Source: Nocardioides silvaticus
Lineage (GTDB): Bacteria; Actinomycetota; Actinomycetes; Propionibacteriales; Nocardioidaceae
DNA: 64,000 nucleotides
Assembly (NCBI RefSeq): GCF_003160695.1
Contig: NZ_QGDD01000002.1
Location: 62,001-126,000 of the forward strand
Reading direction: 5' to 3'
Positions 9,838 through 17,921 of the stretch are shown in pieces (the first letter of the stretch is position 1; every line of letters starts with the position of its first letter). The notes under the pieces are model-generated. The model was not told the DNA's origin. It was given only the letters and a program-made list of their open reading frames with translations, and did not search any database. Made by a program: the position numbers and the translations under genes.

Positions 9838-10833
9838 ATGGAGATCCGCAACCTCGGTGCGAGCGGCCTGAAGATCTCGGCCATCGCGTACGGCAATTGG
9901 CTCACCCACGGCTCCCAGGTCGAGGAGGACGCCGCGCTCGCGTGCGTCCGGCAGGCCCTCGACGAGGGCATCACGACCTTCGACACCGCCGACGTCTACG
10001 CCAACACCGCGGCCGAGAGCGTGCTCGGCAAGGCACTGGCGGGGGAGCGGCGCGAGGGTCTCGAGATCTTCACGAAGGTGTTCTGGCCGACCGGGCCGGG
10101 CGCCCACAACGACAAGGGACTCTCCCGCAAGCACATCCTGGAGTCGATCGACGGGTCGCTGCGCCGGCTCGGCACCGACTACGTCGACCTCTACCAGGCG
10201 CACCGCTACGACCACGGCACCCCGCTCGAGGAGACGATGGTCGCCTTCGCCGACGTCGTCCGCAGCGGCAAGGCGCTCTACATCGGGGTCTCGGAGTGGC
10301 GCGCGGAGGAGATCCGCGCGGCGGCCGAGCTGGCGCGCGAGCTGCGGGTGCCGCTGGTGTCCAGCCAGCCGCAGTACTCGATGCTCTGGCGGGTCATCGA
10401 GGCCGAGGTGGTGCCGACCTGCAAGGAGCTCGGCATCGGCCAGATCGTCTGGTCGCCGATCGCGCAGGGCGTGCTCACCGGCAAGTACCTGCCGGGCCAG
10501 GCGCCTCCGGCCGGCTCGCGCGCGACCGACGACAAGGGCGGCGCCGACATGATCTCGCGCTGGCTCGAGGACGACGTGCTCGAGCGGGTCCAGCAGCTCA
10601 AGCCGATCGCCGAGGGTGTGGGCCTCAGCCTCGCCCAGCTGGCCGTGGCGTGGGTGCTGCAGAACGACAACGTCTCGGCCGCGATCATCGGCGCCTCGCG
10701 GCCCGAGCAGGTCACCGAGAACGTCAAGGCGGCGGGTGTCACCCTCGACGAGGCCACGATGAAGGCCATCGACGACGTCGTGGGGCCGGTCGTGACCGCC
10801 GACCCGTCGCTGACGAAGTCGCCGAGGTTCTAG
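9838..10833 (+). CDS. Aldo/keto reductase (AKR6/YghZ-like)
   Basis: A 331-residue (beta/alpha)8 NADPH-dependent reductase of the group related to potassium-channel beta subunits and YghZ. The catalytic tetrad is readable: D49, Y54, K80 (EIFTKVFWP) and H122 (LYQAHRYD). The C-terminal cofactor site AIIGASRPEQVTEN is typical. Cytoplasmic carbonyl detoxification is the usual role; substrate unknown. TAGGTT lies six bases before the ATG, suggesting a leaderless message. It runs convergently into the DUF3043 gene with an 8-base gap. Confidence 0.9.
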   Translation: MEIRNLGASGLKISAIAYGNWLTHGSQVEEDAALACVRQALDEGITTFDTADVYANTAAESVLGKALAGERREGLEIFTKVFWPTGPGAHNDKGLSRKHILESIDGSLRRLGTDYVDLYQAHRYDHGTPLEETMVAFADVVRSGKALYIGVSEWRAEEIRAAAELARELRVPLVSSQPQYSMLWRVIEAEVVPTCKELGIGQIVWSPIAQGVLTGKYLPGQAPPAGSRATDDKGGADMISRWLEDDVLERVQQLKPIAEGVGLSLAQLAVAWVLQNDNVSAAIIGASRPEQVTENVKAAGVTLDEATMKAIDDVVGPVVTADPSLTKSPRF

Positions 10834-10841
10834 CGCGACCG

Positions 10842-11420
10842 CTAGCGGTAGTCCTCGGGGAGCGCCTGGCCGATCTTGACCTTGGCCTTGGGCATCCGCA
10901 TGAACTTCATCTGCATCGAGCGGGAGATGGCGTACCACGTCGTGCCCCGCGTCGACTCTCCCGGGAACCGGCGCGCGAGCTCCTTGCGCACCCGGATCCG
11001 GAGCACGACCAGGTCGACGATGACGAAGAGGAAGGTCGCGAGCATGACGACCTGGCTGGCCTGCATCAGCGCCTGCGCGCCGGAGTAGCCGAGCAGCAGC
11101 GTCACGATCAGCAGCGGGATGATCAGCTCGACGATCGAGAACCGGCTGTCGACGTAGTCGCGGATGAAGCGGCGGACCGGGCCCTTGTCACGGGGGAGCA
11201 GGTAGCGCTCGTCGCCGGTCTTCATCGCCTCGCGGATGTGGCGGCTGTTCTCCGTGCGGACCTCCCGGGCCCGCTGCGCCCGCTCCTTGCGGGTGCGGGG
11301 TGCCCGCGCCTTGGCGCGGGCCAGCGCCTCGGCCTCCTTGCGGGTCGGCGTCGGACGGCCCTTGCCGCCGGGCTTGGGCGTGACGACGGGCTCGGGCTCG
11401 GGCTTGGTACGACGGAACAC
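10842..11420 (-). CDS. DUF3043-type membrane protein
   Basis: 192 residues: a strongly basic N-terminal third (PGGKGRPTPTRKEAEALARA, then repeated Arg/Lys), a conserved linker (YLLPRDKGPVRRFIRDYVDS), two transmembrane helices (about residues 95-120 and 125-147), and a basic cytoplasmic tail ending in PKAKVKIGQALPEDYR. This matches the actinobacterial DUF3043 family, whose function is unknown. It lies 23 bases downstream of nadA on the same strand, a neighbourhood seen often in actinobacteria; co-transcription is likely. The GTG at 11420 starts the family-typical VFRR sequence. Confidence 0.82.
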   Translation of the reverse strand: MFRRTKPEPEPVVTPKPGGKGRPTPTRKEAEALARAKARAPRTRKERAQRAREVRTENSRHIREAMKTGDERYLLPRDKGPVRRFIRDYVDSRFSIVELIIPLLIVTLLLGYSGAQALMQASQVVMLATFLFVIVDLVVLRIRVRKELARRFPGESTRGTTWYAISRSMQMKFMRMPKAKVKIGQALPEDYR

Positions 11421-11443
11421 GCTGCTGCTTTCTCTTCTCTGGG

Positions 11444-12628
11444 TCAGTCGCGGTGGCTCTTGCCGGGCAGCTCGAGCATCCGCTGCAGGGCGACCAGCGC
11501 CTCCTGCTCGGTCTGCGGGTCGACCTCGATCCGGTTCACGACCACGCCCTCGACCAGCGACTCCATCGCCCACACGAAGTGGGGGAGGTCGATCCGGTTC
11601 ATCGTCGAGCAGTAGCAGACGTTGCGGTCGAGGAACATGATGTTCTTGTCGGGGTGGGCCTTGGCCAGCCGCTGCACGAGGTTGAGCTCGGTGCCGATGG
11701 CCCAGCTCGAGCCGGCGGGCGCGGCCTCGATCGTCTTGATGATGTACTCCGTCGACCCGACGAAGTCGGACTTGAGCACGACCTCGTGCTGGCACTCGGG
11801 GTGCACCAGGACGTTGAGGTCCGGCACCTTCGCGCGCAGGTCGTCGATGACGTCGGCGGAGAACCGGCCGTGGACCGAGCAGTGGCCCTTCCAGAGGATC
11901 ATCTTCGCGTCGCGAAGCTCCTCGGCGGTGAGACCCCCGTTGGGCTTGTGGGGGTTCCACACCACGCAGTCGTCGAGGCCCAGGCCGAGCTTGAGGACCG
12001 CGGTGTTGCGGCCCAGGTGCTGGTCGGGGAGGAAGAGGACCTTGGTGCCGGCCTCCACACCGCCCTTCTGCGCGAACGCCCAGTCGAGCGCCACCTCGGC
12101 GTTGGAGGAGGTGCAGACGACGCCGCCGTTGCGGCCGCAGAACGCCTTGATCGCGGCGGTGGAGTTCATGTAGGTGACCGGGACGACCTGGTCCTGGACA
12201 CCGGCCTGGGCCAGCGCCTCCCAGGCCTTCTCGACCTGCGCGATGCGCGCCATGTCGGCCATCGAGCAACCCGCGGCCAGGTCGGGGAGGATCACCTGCT
12301 GGTGCGGGCTGGTGAGGATGTCGGCCGACTCCGCCATGAAGTGCACGCCGCAGAACACGATGTACTCGGCGTCCGGCCGCGCTGCGGCGTCGCGCGCGAG
12401 CTTGAACGAGTCACCGGTCACGTCGGCGAACTGGATGACCTCGTCGCGCTGGTAGTGGTGCCCGAGCACGAACACCTTGTCACCGAGTGCCTCCTTCGCC
12501 GCGCGGGCGCGCGCGACCAGGTCGGGGTCGGAGGCCGCCGGCAGGTCGCCGGGGCACTCGACGCCACGCTCGGAAAGCGGGTCCGTGCCACGGCCCAGCG
12601 GCAGCAGCGGGAGGTCGACGGTCGTCAT
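11444..12628 (-). CDS. nadA: Quinolinate synthase A
   Basis: Condenses iminoaspartate with dihydroxyacetone phosphate to quinolinate, the de novo NAD precursor, using an oxygen-sensitive 4Fe-4S cluster. The 394-residue protein shows VLGHHYQRDEVIQFADVTG, the three cluster cysteines (C93 in VFCGVHFMAE, one in HPECQHEV, one in the NVCYCSTMN segment) and the substrate-site region LAAGCSMADM. nadB and nadC are not adjacent, so the pathway is split. A TAGGAT sits six bases before the ATG, and a perfect inverted repeat lies just upstream of it, hinting at repressor control. Confidence 0.95.
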   Translation of the reverse strand: MTTVDLPLLPLGRGTDPLSERGVECPGDLPAASDPDLVARARAAKEALGDKVFVLGHHYQRDEVIQFADVTGDSFKLARDAAARPDAEYIVFCGVHFMAESADILTSPHQQVILPDLAAGCSMADMARIAQVEKAWEALAQAGVQDQVVPVTYMNSTAAIKAFCGRNGGVVCTSSNAEVALDWAFAQKGGVEAGTKVLFLPDQHLGRNTAVLKLGLGLDDCVVWNPHKPNGGLTAEELRDAKMILWKGHCSVHGRFSADVIDDLRAKVPDLNVLVHPECQHEVVLKSDFVGSTEYIIKTIEAAPAGSSWAIGTELNLVQRLAKAHPDKNIMFLDRNVCYCSTMNRIDLPHFVWAMESLVEGVVVNRIEVDPQTEQEALVALQRMLELPGKSHRD

Positions 12629-12634
12629 GGTCGA

Positions 12635-12660
12635 ATCCTATTCCGCGTCCCTGCGGACGC
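12635..12660 (-). promoter_or_regulatory. nadA promoter with inverted repeat between -35 and -10
   Basis: On the minus strand TAGGAT (12640-12635) lies six bases before the nadA start. Immediately upstream is a perfect 6-4-6 inverted repeat GCGTCC-CTGC-GGACGC (12645-12660), where a repressor would block RNA polymerase. The binding protein is unknown; an NAD-pathway regulator would be logical. Confidence 0.5.
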
Positions 12661-12680
12661 CGATTCGCGGTTCGGGTGCG

Positions 12681-13559
12681 CTAGAGCAGTGCTCCGTTGT
12701 GAACGTACGGCGCCGGCGGCGGCATTCCGCGCACGCCGAGGTAGCCCGACTGGGCCAGGGTGAGGCCGGCGGTGAGCCCGACGTCCACCGCCCACGGGTT
12801 GGCGCCGGTCACGTGCGGCACCAGGTACTCCTCGCCGGCGTGGGCGAGGCAGGCCCAGAGCAGGGTCCGGGCGGTCGCCTCGTCGGTGGCGGCCAGGACC
12901 TCCAGCCGGGTCCCGCTGGTGTAGGCGAACCCGCGGCCGGTGGGGGACTCCGCCACGAGCGGCCGGGCCGTCTCGGCGAGGGCGGCGTGGTCCGGGCCGT
13001 GGCCGCCGCCGCGGAGCTCGCGGGCGACGGCGTCCATCAGGGTCCGGTCGTCGGGCCGGGCGTCCCGGACGCCGCTCACCGCGACCAGCTGCCGCCGGTC
13101 CACCGTCCCCTGCAGCAGCATCTGCGGGTGCAGGGTGAAGCCGGCCCGCCAGTAGCGCCGGACGGCGCGCGCGTCGACGGAGGCGGAGAGCAGCCCGACG
13201 GGCGCGTGCGCGCCGTACGCCTGGGCGGCGGTCAGCAGCCGCCGGCCCACGCCGGCCCCCTGCAGCCCGGGGCTGACGGCGTACGTCGCCAGGCACCACG
13301 CCCGCTCCCGCACGAACGACGTGGCGAACCCGACCACGCCGCTGTCGTCCTCGGCGACCCAGCAGCCACCGGCGTCGTGCTCGAGGAAGCGCTGAGTGCG
13401 GGAGATCCATCTCGCCGAGCCCTCGGGTGTGCGACGCTCCGGCTCCGGCCAGTCCCGCGGGAAGGTCCGCCGGTCCAGCTCCAGGAACGCCTCGTCGCTG
13501 ATCCGCTCGGCAGTCGGCACGTCGGTCGGCAGCATCGGGCGGATCAGTACCTCGGTCAC
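12681..13559 (-). CDS. GNAT family N-acetyltransferase, two-domain
   Basis: 292 residues. The N-terminal GNAT domain (about residues 1-150) has the acetyl-CoA loop LQGAGVGRRLLTAAQAYG and a preceding YAVSP strand. The C-terminal half (about 155-292) looks like a second, degenerate GNAT-like domain with GFAYTSGTRLEVLAATD and a conserved closing segment. Related two-domain acetyltransferases exist in actinobacteria; the substrate is unknown. GTG start with TAGGTT six bases upstream, divergent from glycerate kinase with 34 bases between starts, so promoters overlap. Confidence 0.8.
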   Translation of the reverse strand: MTEVLIRPMLPTDVPTAERISDEAFLELDRRTFPRDWPEPERRTPEGSARWISRTQRFLEHDAGGCWVAEDDSGVVGFATSFVRERAWCLATYAVSPGLQGAGVGRRLLTAAQAYGAHAPVGLLSASVDARAVRRYWRAGFTLHPQMLLQGTVDRRQLVAVSGVRDARPDDRTLMDAVARELRGGGHGPDHAALAETARPLVAESPTGRGFAYTSGTRLEVLAATDEATARTLLWACLAHAGEEYLVPHVTGANPWAVDVGLTAGLTLAQSGYLGVRGMPPPAPYVHNGALL

Positions 13560-13593
13560 GTCAGGAACCTACGACCCGGGCAGGATGGGCCGC

Positions 13594-14697
13594 ATGCGGA
13601 TTCTCGTGGCGCCCGACAAGTTCGCGGGCACCCTGACCGCGGTCGAGGCGGCCGAGGCCATCGCCGCGGGCTGGCGGCGGCACGCGCCCGCCGACGAGGT
13701 CGACCTGGCCCCGATGTCGGACGGCGGCCCCGGCTTCGTCGACGTGCTGAACGCCGCCCTCGGCGGCGAGCTGCTCGTCGAGACGGTCTCGGGTCCGTTC
13801 GGTGAGCCGGTCCCCGCGACCGTGCTGCTGGTCGGCGACACCGCCTACGTCGAGAGCGCCCAGGCCTGCGGCGTGCACCTGACCGGTGCTGAGCGGGCCG
13901 AGCGCGCGAGCACCGCCGGCGTCGGCGAGCTGGTGGCGGCGGCCATCGGCGCCGGTGCCCGCACGGTCGTGGTCGGGCTGGGCGGGAGCGGCACCAACGA
14001 CGGCGGAGCCGGCTTCCTCGGGGCGTTGGGCGCGGTCGCGGACGCGCCGCTGGACGAGGGCGTGCTCGGCATCAACGGGGTGCGCCAGGTCGACCTGGCG
14101 CCGGCCCGCGCGCGCACCGACGGGATCGGCCTGGTGGTCGCCACCGATGTGGATAGCCCGCTCACCGGGCTCTTCGGCGCGACCCGCACGTTCGGGGCGC
14201 AGAAGGGCATCCTCGAGGAGCGGATGCCGCTCGTCGACGGGGTGCTCGAGTCGTTCGCCGCCGTCACCGACTTCAAGACCTCGCTCGCGAAGGGCGCCGG
14301 AGCGGCGGGCGGGCTGGGGTTCGGGCTGCTGCTCCTGGGCGCCGAGCGGACGCCCGGGATCGAGCTGGTGGCGCGGGCGGTGCGGCTGGCCGACCGCGCC
14401 CGGCAGGCCGACCTCGTCGTCACCGGGGAGGGCGCCTTCGACTTCAGCAGCCGCGCCGGGAAGGTCCCGGCGGGCGTCGCGGCCGTCGCCGCCGACGCCC
14501 TGCGGCCCTGCATCACGCTGGCCGGTCAGGTGCTCGTCGGCTCCCGCGAGATGCGGGCATTGGGGATGGACGCCGCGTACTCGCTCGTCGACCTGGTCGG
14601 GGAGGAGGAGGCGTTCGCCGACCCGGCGGGATCGCTGGGACTGCTGGCACAGCGGGTCGCGCGCACCTGGTCCTCGGGAGATCCCGCGGCCGAGTGA
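13594..14697 (+). CDS. glxK: Glycerate kinase (GK-I family)
   Basis: A 367-residue type I glycerate 2-kinase that phosphorylates D-glycerate with ATP, draining glyoxylate or serine catabolism into glycolysis. Family landmarks: the N-terminal RILVAPDKFAGTLTAVEAAE, PMSDGGPGFVD, the glycine-rich GLGGSGTNDGGAGFL, GFGLLLLGA and TGEGAFDFSSRAGKVPAGVA. Length is normal for the family. The ATG at 13594 fits the family N-terminus; an ATG three codons earlier is also possible. No glyoxylate carboligase or tartronate reductase is nearby. Confidence 0.92.
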   Translation: MRILVAPDKFAGTLTAVEAAEAIAAGWRRHAPADEVDLAPMSDGGPGFVDVLNAALGGELLVETVSGPFGEPVPATVLLVGDTAYVESAQACGVHLTGAERAERASTAGVGELVAAAIGAGARTVVVGLGGSGTNDGGAGFLGALGAVADAPLDEGVLGINGVRQVDLAPARARTDGIGLVVATDVDSPLTGLFGATRTFGAQKGILEERMPLVDGVLESFAAVTDFKTSLAKGAGAAGGLGFGLLLLGAERTPGIELVARAVRLADRARQADLVVTGEGAFDFSSRAGKVPAGVAAVAADALRPCITLAGQVLVGSREMRALGMDAAYSLVDLVGEEEAFADPAGSLGLLAQRVARTWSSGDPAAE

Positions 14698-14704
14698 CGT
14701 GAAC

Positions 14705-14722
14705 TGGAACATGTTCTAGATT
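14705..14722 (+). promoter_or_regulatory. KstR-like palindrome overlapping a leaderless promoter
   Basis: Bases 14705-14718 (TGGAACATGTTCTA) fit the TNNAACNNGTTNNA palindrome described for the KstR repressor of sterol catabolism. TAGATT (14717-14722) overlaps its end and lies six bases before the ATG of the dehydrogenase gene. The layout is that of a repressor site covering a -10 element. No KstR-type regulator is in the window, so the regulator is inferred; other TetR proteins bind similar sites. Confidence 0.6.
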
Positions 14723-14728
14723 CGGCCC

Positions 14729-15835
14729 ATGCAGACGACCGTCGCCCTCGCCGCGGCACCCTTCACCGACGGCAGCCACGAGTTCACGTTCACCGAGGTC
14801 GAGCTCGACGACCCCCGCCCGGACGAGGTCCTGGTCCGCGTCGTCGCCACGGGGCTCTGCCACACCGACCTGACCGTGCCGACGATGCTCCCGGCCGAGA
14901 TGTTCCCGACCGTCCTGGGGCACGAGGGCACGGGCGTGGTCGAGGCGGTCGGGGCCGAGGTCGACGGCATCGAGGTCGGCGACCACGTGGTGATGAGCTT
15001 CCGGTCGTGCGGCGCGTGCGGGTCGTGCGAGGCGGGGGATGTCGGCTACTGCGAGCAGAACATCCTGCTGAATTACATGGGCATGCGCGCCGACGGCTCC
15101 ACGACGATGCGGCGCGGCGAGCAGACCGTCTTCGGGAGCTTCTTCGGGCAGTCGAGCTTCGCCCGGCACGCGCTCGCCTACGCCGACAACTGCGTGGTCG
15201 TCCCGAAGGACCTCGACCTCAGCCTGCTCGCCCCCTACGGCTGCGGGTTCCAGACCGGAGCGGGCACCGTCCTGGAGGTGCTGCGCCCGGCCGCCGGCGA
15301 GAGCCTGGTCGTCTTCGGCGCCGGCGCGGTCGGCCTCGCGGCGGTGGCCGCCGCCCGCGGGACGGGCGTCGAGACGGTGGTGGCGGTCGACCCGGTCGCG
15401 GAGCGCCGCCGGCTGGCCGAGGAGTACGGCGCGCACGCGATCGACCCCGGCGTGGAGGACCCGCCCGTCGTGGACCGGGTCAAGGAGCTCACCGGCGGGG
15501 GAGCGTCGTACGCGATCGACACGACGGCGCTGCCCGCCGTGGTGCTCCAGGCCCAGCACGCGCTGCGGTCACGGGGAACCCTGGTGGCGCTGGGGCTCGG
15601 CGCGCCGGAGTACACGATCGACGCGATCGACCTGCTCTCCCGAGGCTTGGTGGTGCGGTCCTCGATCGAGGGCGACGCCGACCCGCAGAAGATGATCCCC
15701 GAGCTGATCCGGCGTCGGGCGGACGGCGGGTTCGCGGTCGACCACCTGGTGGCGACCTACCCGTTCGAGCGCATCGACGACGCGATCGCCGACACCCTCG
15801 CCGGCAAGGTGGTGAAGGCGGTCCTCACCTGGTGA
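14729..15835 (+). CDS. Zinc-dependent alcohol dehydrogenase (aryl-alcohol type MDR)
   Basis: 368 residues with ATGLCHTDLT (catalytic zinc cysteine and histidine), LGHEGTGVVEAVG, structural zinc cysteines in CGACGSCEAGDVGYC (about residues 94-108), a GFQTGAGTV loop and the Rossmann motif VVFGAGAVGLAAVAAARG. The arrangement resembles NAD-dependent aryl- or long-chain alcohol dehydrogenases. The KstR-like operator over its promoter suggests a role in lipid or sterol-linked catabolism, which is an inference. Second MDR enzyme in the window; not closely similar to the one at 6 kb. Confidence 0.9.
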   Translation: MQTTVALAAAPFTDGSHEFTFTEVELDDPRPDEVLVRVVATGLCHTDLTVPTMLPAEMFPTVLGHEGTGVVEAVGAEVDGIEVGDHVVMSFRSCGACGSCEAGDVGYCEQNILLNYMGMRADGSTTMRRGEQTVFGSFFGQSSFARHALAYADNCVVVPKDLDLSLLAPYGCGFQTGAGTVLEVLRPAAGESLVVFGAGAVGLAAVAAARGTGVETVVAVDPVAERRRLAEEYGAHAIDPGVEDPPVVDRVKELTGGGASYAIDTTALPAVVLQAQHALRSRGTLVALGLGAPEYTIDAIDLLSRGLVVRSSIEGDADPQKMIPELIRRRADGGFAVDHLVATYPFERIDDAIADTLAGKVVKAVLTW

Positions 15836-15916
15836 GACCGCGCCGACATCGGGAATAACCGCCGGTGTGCGACCATTGGACCTGTCGAAACCGACCCGAT
15901 TTTGTCTGGAGTGAGC

Positions 15917-16357
15917 ATGAGCGACCAGTGCGGATGCGGCGGCCACGGCCACAGCCACGGAGCTGCGGCGGCCCCCGCGACGAGCACGGCGACCGCGACC
16001 GCGGCGGCCCCCGTCGCCGTCGAGCGGCGTGAGGACCAGATCAACCTGAGCCCGGTCGCCGCGAGCAAGGTCAAGAGCCTCCTGGAGCAGGAGGGCCGTG
16101 ACGACCTCTCGCTGCGGATCTCGGTGCAGCCCGGTGGCTGCAGCGGCCTGCGCTACCAGCTCTTCTTCGACGAGCGCAGCCTCGACGGCGATGTCGTGAC
16201 CGACTTCGACGGCGTCGCGGTAGTCGTCGACCGGATGAGCGTCCCCTACCTCAACGGCGCGGTGATCGACTTTGTCGACACGATCGAGAAGCAGGGCTTC
16301 ACGATCGACAACCCCAACGCCACCGGATCCTGCGCCTGCGGCGACTCGTTCCACTGA
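15917..16357 (+). CDS. HesB/IscA-type iron-sulfur cluster carrier (ErpA-like)
   Basis: 146 residues. The A-type carrier domain (about residues 41-146) carries the three cluster cysteines in PGGCSGLRYQ and GSCACGDSFH, and the family strand ITLSPVAA-like INLSPVAASKVKSLL. A-type carriers pass Fe-S clusters to apoproteins. Unusual is the N-terminal 40-residue tail, starting with a Cys/His-rich CGCGGHGHSHG segment followed by an Ala/Thr linker. ErpA of actinobacteria normally lacks such a tail. The ATG at 15917 follows GGAG; upstream TTG is less likely. A strong terminator follows. Confidence 0.88.
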   Translation: MSDQCGCGGHGHSHGAAAAPATSTATATAAAPVAVERREDQINLSPVAASKVKSLLEQEGRDDLSLRISVQPGGCSGLRYQLFFDERSLDGDVVTDFDGVAVVVDRMSVPYLNGAVIDFVDTIEKQGFTIDNPNATGSCACGDSFH

Positions 16358-16363
16358 GCACAG

Positions 16364-16400
16364 AAGAACGCCCCTGCCTTAGAGCGGCAGGGGCGTTCTT
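16364..16400. terminator. Bidirectional hairpin terminator
   Basis: A perfect 15-bp stem AAGAACGCCCCTGCC / GGCAGGGGCGTTCTT with a 7-nt loop. It lies between the convergent HesB-type gene and the 70-residue gene. TTCTTGG follows on the plus strand. Confidence 0.85.
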
Positions 16401-16411
16401 GGTCTTCGAGG

Positions 16412-16624
16412 TCAGTCGAGGTGCAGGTGCAGCGCGTTGGCCAGGCGCTGCGCCGCCTCGGAGACCTGGATCTCGCGCTTCGGCAGGTCCCGGGGGAAGT
16501 CCTCGAAGTGGATGCTGGGCGGGGTCTCGACGGCCTGGCGAGCCGCGCGGTCGAGCCGGCGGTTGACCGCCTCGCAGTCGGAGTGCAGCTGGGTCGGACT
16601 GTCGATCTCCTCGTACGGCGTCAT
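16412..16624 (-). CDS. Small hypothetical protein, 70 residues
   Basis: A short soluble protein, MTPYEEIDSPTQLHSDC at the N-terminus and LANALHLHLD at the C-terminus, rich in charged residues and probably helical. No cofactor motif, signal peptide or membrane segment. TACCGT lies seven bases before the ATG, and no Shine-Dalgarno is visible, suggesting a leaderless message. The 64-base intergenic region shared with the divergent PfkB kinase holds an inverted repeat GGTAG-GTG-CTACC (16634-16646). Family not recognised. Confidence 0.65.
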   Translation of the reverse strand: MTPYEEIDSPTQLHSDCEAVNRRLDRAARQAVETPPSIHFEDFPRDLPKREIQVSEAAQRLANALHLHLD

Positions 16625-16688
16625 GCTTCCGACGGTAGGTGCTACCGACAGGTAGACCCAGCCGTACCGGCCGGTAGTCTTCCGTGTC

Positions 16689-17678
16689 GTGACTGACGCC
16701 AGCGGCTCCCTGCTCATCGCGGGTTCGATCGCCACCGACCACCTGATGACGTTCGAGGGCAGGTTCTCCGACTCGCTCGTCGTCGAGCAGCTCGACAAGC
16801 TCTCGGTGAGCTTCCTCGTCCACGACCTCGAGGTACGCCGCGGCGGTTGCGCCGGCAACATCTCCTTCGGCCTGGGGGTGCTGGGCGTCCGCCCGGTGCT
16901 GGTCGGCGCCGTGGGTGAGGACTTCGCCGACTACCAGTCCTGGCTGGAGCGGCACGGCGTCGACTGCAGCCACATCCACGTGTCGCCGACCAAGCACACC
17001 GCGCGGTTCGTCTGCACCAACGACTCCACCCACGCGCAGATCGCGTCGTTCTACCCGGGCGCGATGAGCGAGGCCCGCGAGATCGAGCTGAAGCCGATCG
17101 TCGACGTCGTGGGCGACCCGGCCTACGTGCTGATCGGGCCCGACGACCCCGAGGCGATGCTGCGGCACACCGAGGAGTGCCGGCAGCGCGGCTACAAGTT
17201 CGTCGCCGATCCCTCCCAGCAGCTCGCGTTCGGCGACGGCGACCTGATCCGCCAGCTGATCGACGGCGCCGACATCCTCGTCACCAACGAGTACGAGTCG
17301 CACGTCATCGAGAAGAAGACCGGTTGGACCGCCGACGACGTGCAGGAGCGGGTCCGGCTCCAGGTCACGACGCTCGGCGCCGACGGCGTGAAGATCTGCG
17401 GCACCGACCAGCCGCTCATCGAGGTGCCGGCCTGCAAGGGCGTCACCCCGGTCGAGCCCACAGGCGTCGGCGACGCCTTCCGCGCAGGCTTCCTGGCCGC
17501 CCTCGGGTGGGGCCTCGAGCTCGAGCGCGCTGCCCAGGTGGGCTGCGTGCTGGCGGCGTACGTCGTCGAGACGGTCGGCCCGCAGGAGTACCTGTTCACC
17601 CCCGCCGAGTTCGTCGCGCGGCTCCGCGACTCCTACGGCGACGCCGCCGCCGACGAGGTCGGCGCGCACATCGGCTGA
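16689..17678 (+). CDS. PfkB family carbohydrate/nucleoside kinase
   Basis: 329 residues of the ribokinase/PfkB fold: N-terminal SLLIAGSIATDHLMTFEGRF, the glycine-rich signature RRGGCAGNISFGLGVLG, and the second signature EPTGVGDAFRAGFLAAL with the catalytic aspartate. Sequence style (GGCAGNI, lid region FLVHDLEV) resembles actinobacterial adenosine-kinase-like members, but the phosphate acceptor cannot be decided. Divergent from the 70-residue gene; a -10-like TAGTCT lies eight bases before the GTG. It converges on the TusA/cysteine desulfurase pair with a 9-base gap. Confidence 0.85.
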   Translation: MTDASGSLLIAGSIATDHLMTFEGRFSDSLVVEQLDKLSVSFLVHDLEVRRGGCAGNISFGLGVLGVRPVLVGAVGEDFADYQSWLERHGVDCSHIHVSPTKHTARFVCTNDSTHAQIASFYPGAMSEAREIELKPIVDVVGDPAYVLIGPDDPEAMLRHTEECRQRGYKFVADPSQQLAFGDGDLIRQLIDGADILVTNEYESHVIEKKTGWTADDVQERVRLQVTTLGADGVKICGTDQPLIEVPACKGVTPVEPTGVGDAFRAGFLAALGWGLELERAAQVGCVLAAYVVETVGPQEYLFTPAEFVARLRDSYGDAAADEVGAHIG

Positions 17679-17687
17679 CGCGGCCGG

Positions 17688-17921
17688 TCAGCTGGTCCGG
17701 CGTACGACGTAGCGGGGCGCGCCGTCGTCGGCCACCTCCTCGCCGACGTACTCCTGCCCGCGCATCCGGCACCAGGCGGGCACGTCGTGGCGGGCAGCGG
17801 GGTCGTCGGCGACCACGGCGAGCGTCTCGCCGACGGCGACCGAGGGCAGTGCCTTCGCCAGCTCGATGATCGGCCTCGGGCAGACCGCTCCGCGGCAGTC
17901 GAGCTCCACGGCCGCGCTCAC
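17688..17921 (-). CDS. TusA-like sulfurtransferase
   Basis: 77 residues with the SirA/TusA motif ELDCRGAVCPRPIIELAKAL, in which the cysteine of CPRP accepts persulfide sulfur. The GTG start overlaps the stop of the upstream cysteine desulfurase (GTGA), so the two are translated together. The natural reading is that the desulfurase loads sulfur onto this carrier. The final acceptor (thiolated tRNA, molybdopterin or other) is not shown by the neighbourhood. It extends at the C-terminus by WCRMRGQEYVGEEVADD, as in related small TusA proteins. Confidence 0.85.
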   Translation of the reverse strand: MSAAVELDCRGAVCPRPIIELAKALPSVAVGETLAVVADDPAARHDVPAWCRMRGQEYVGEEVADDGAPRYVVRRTS

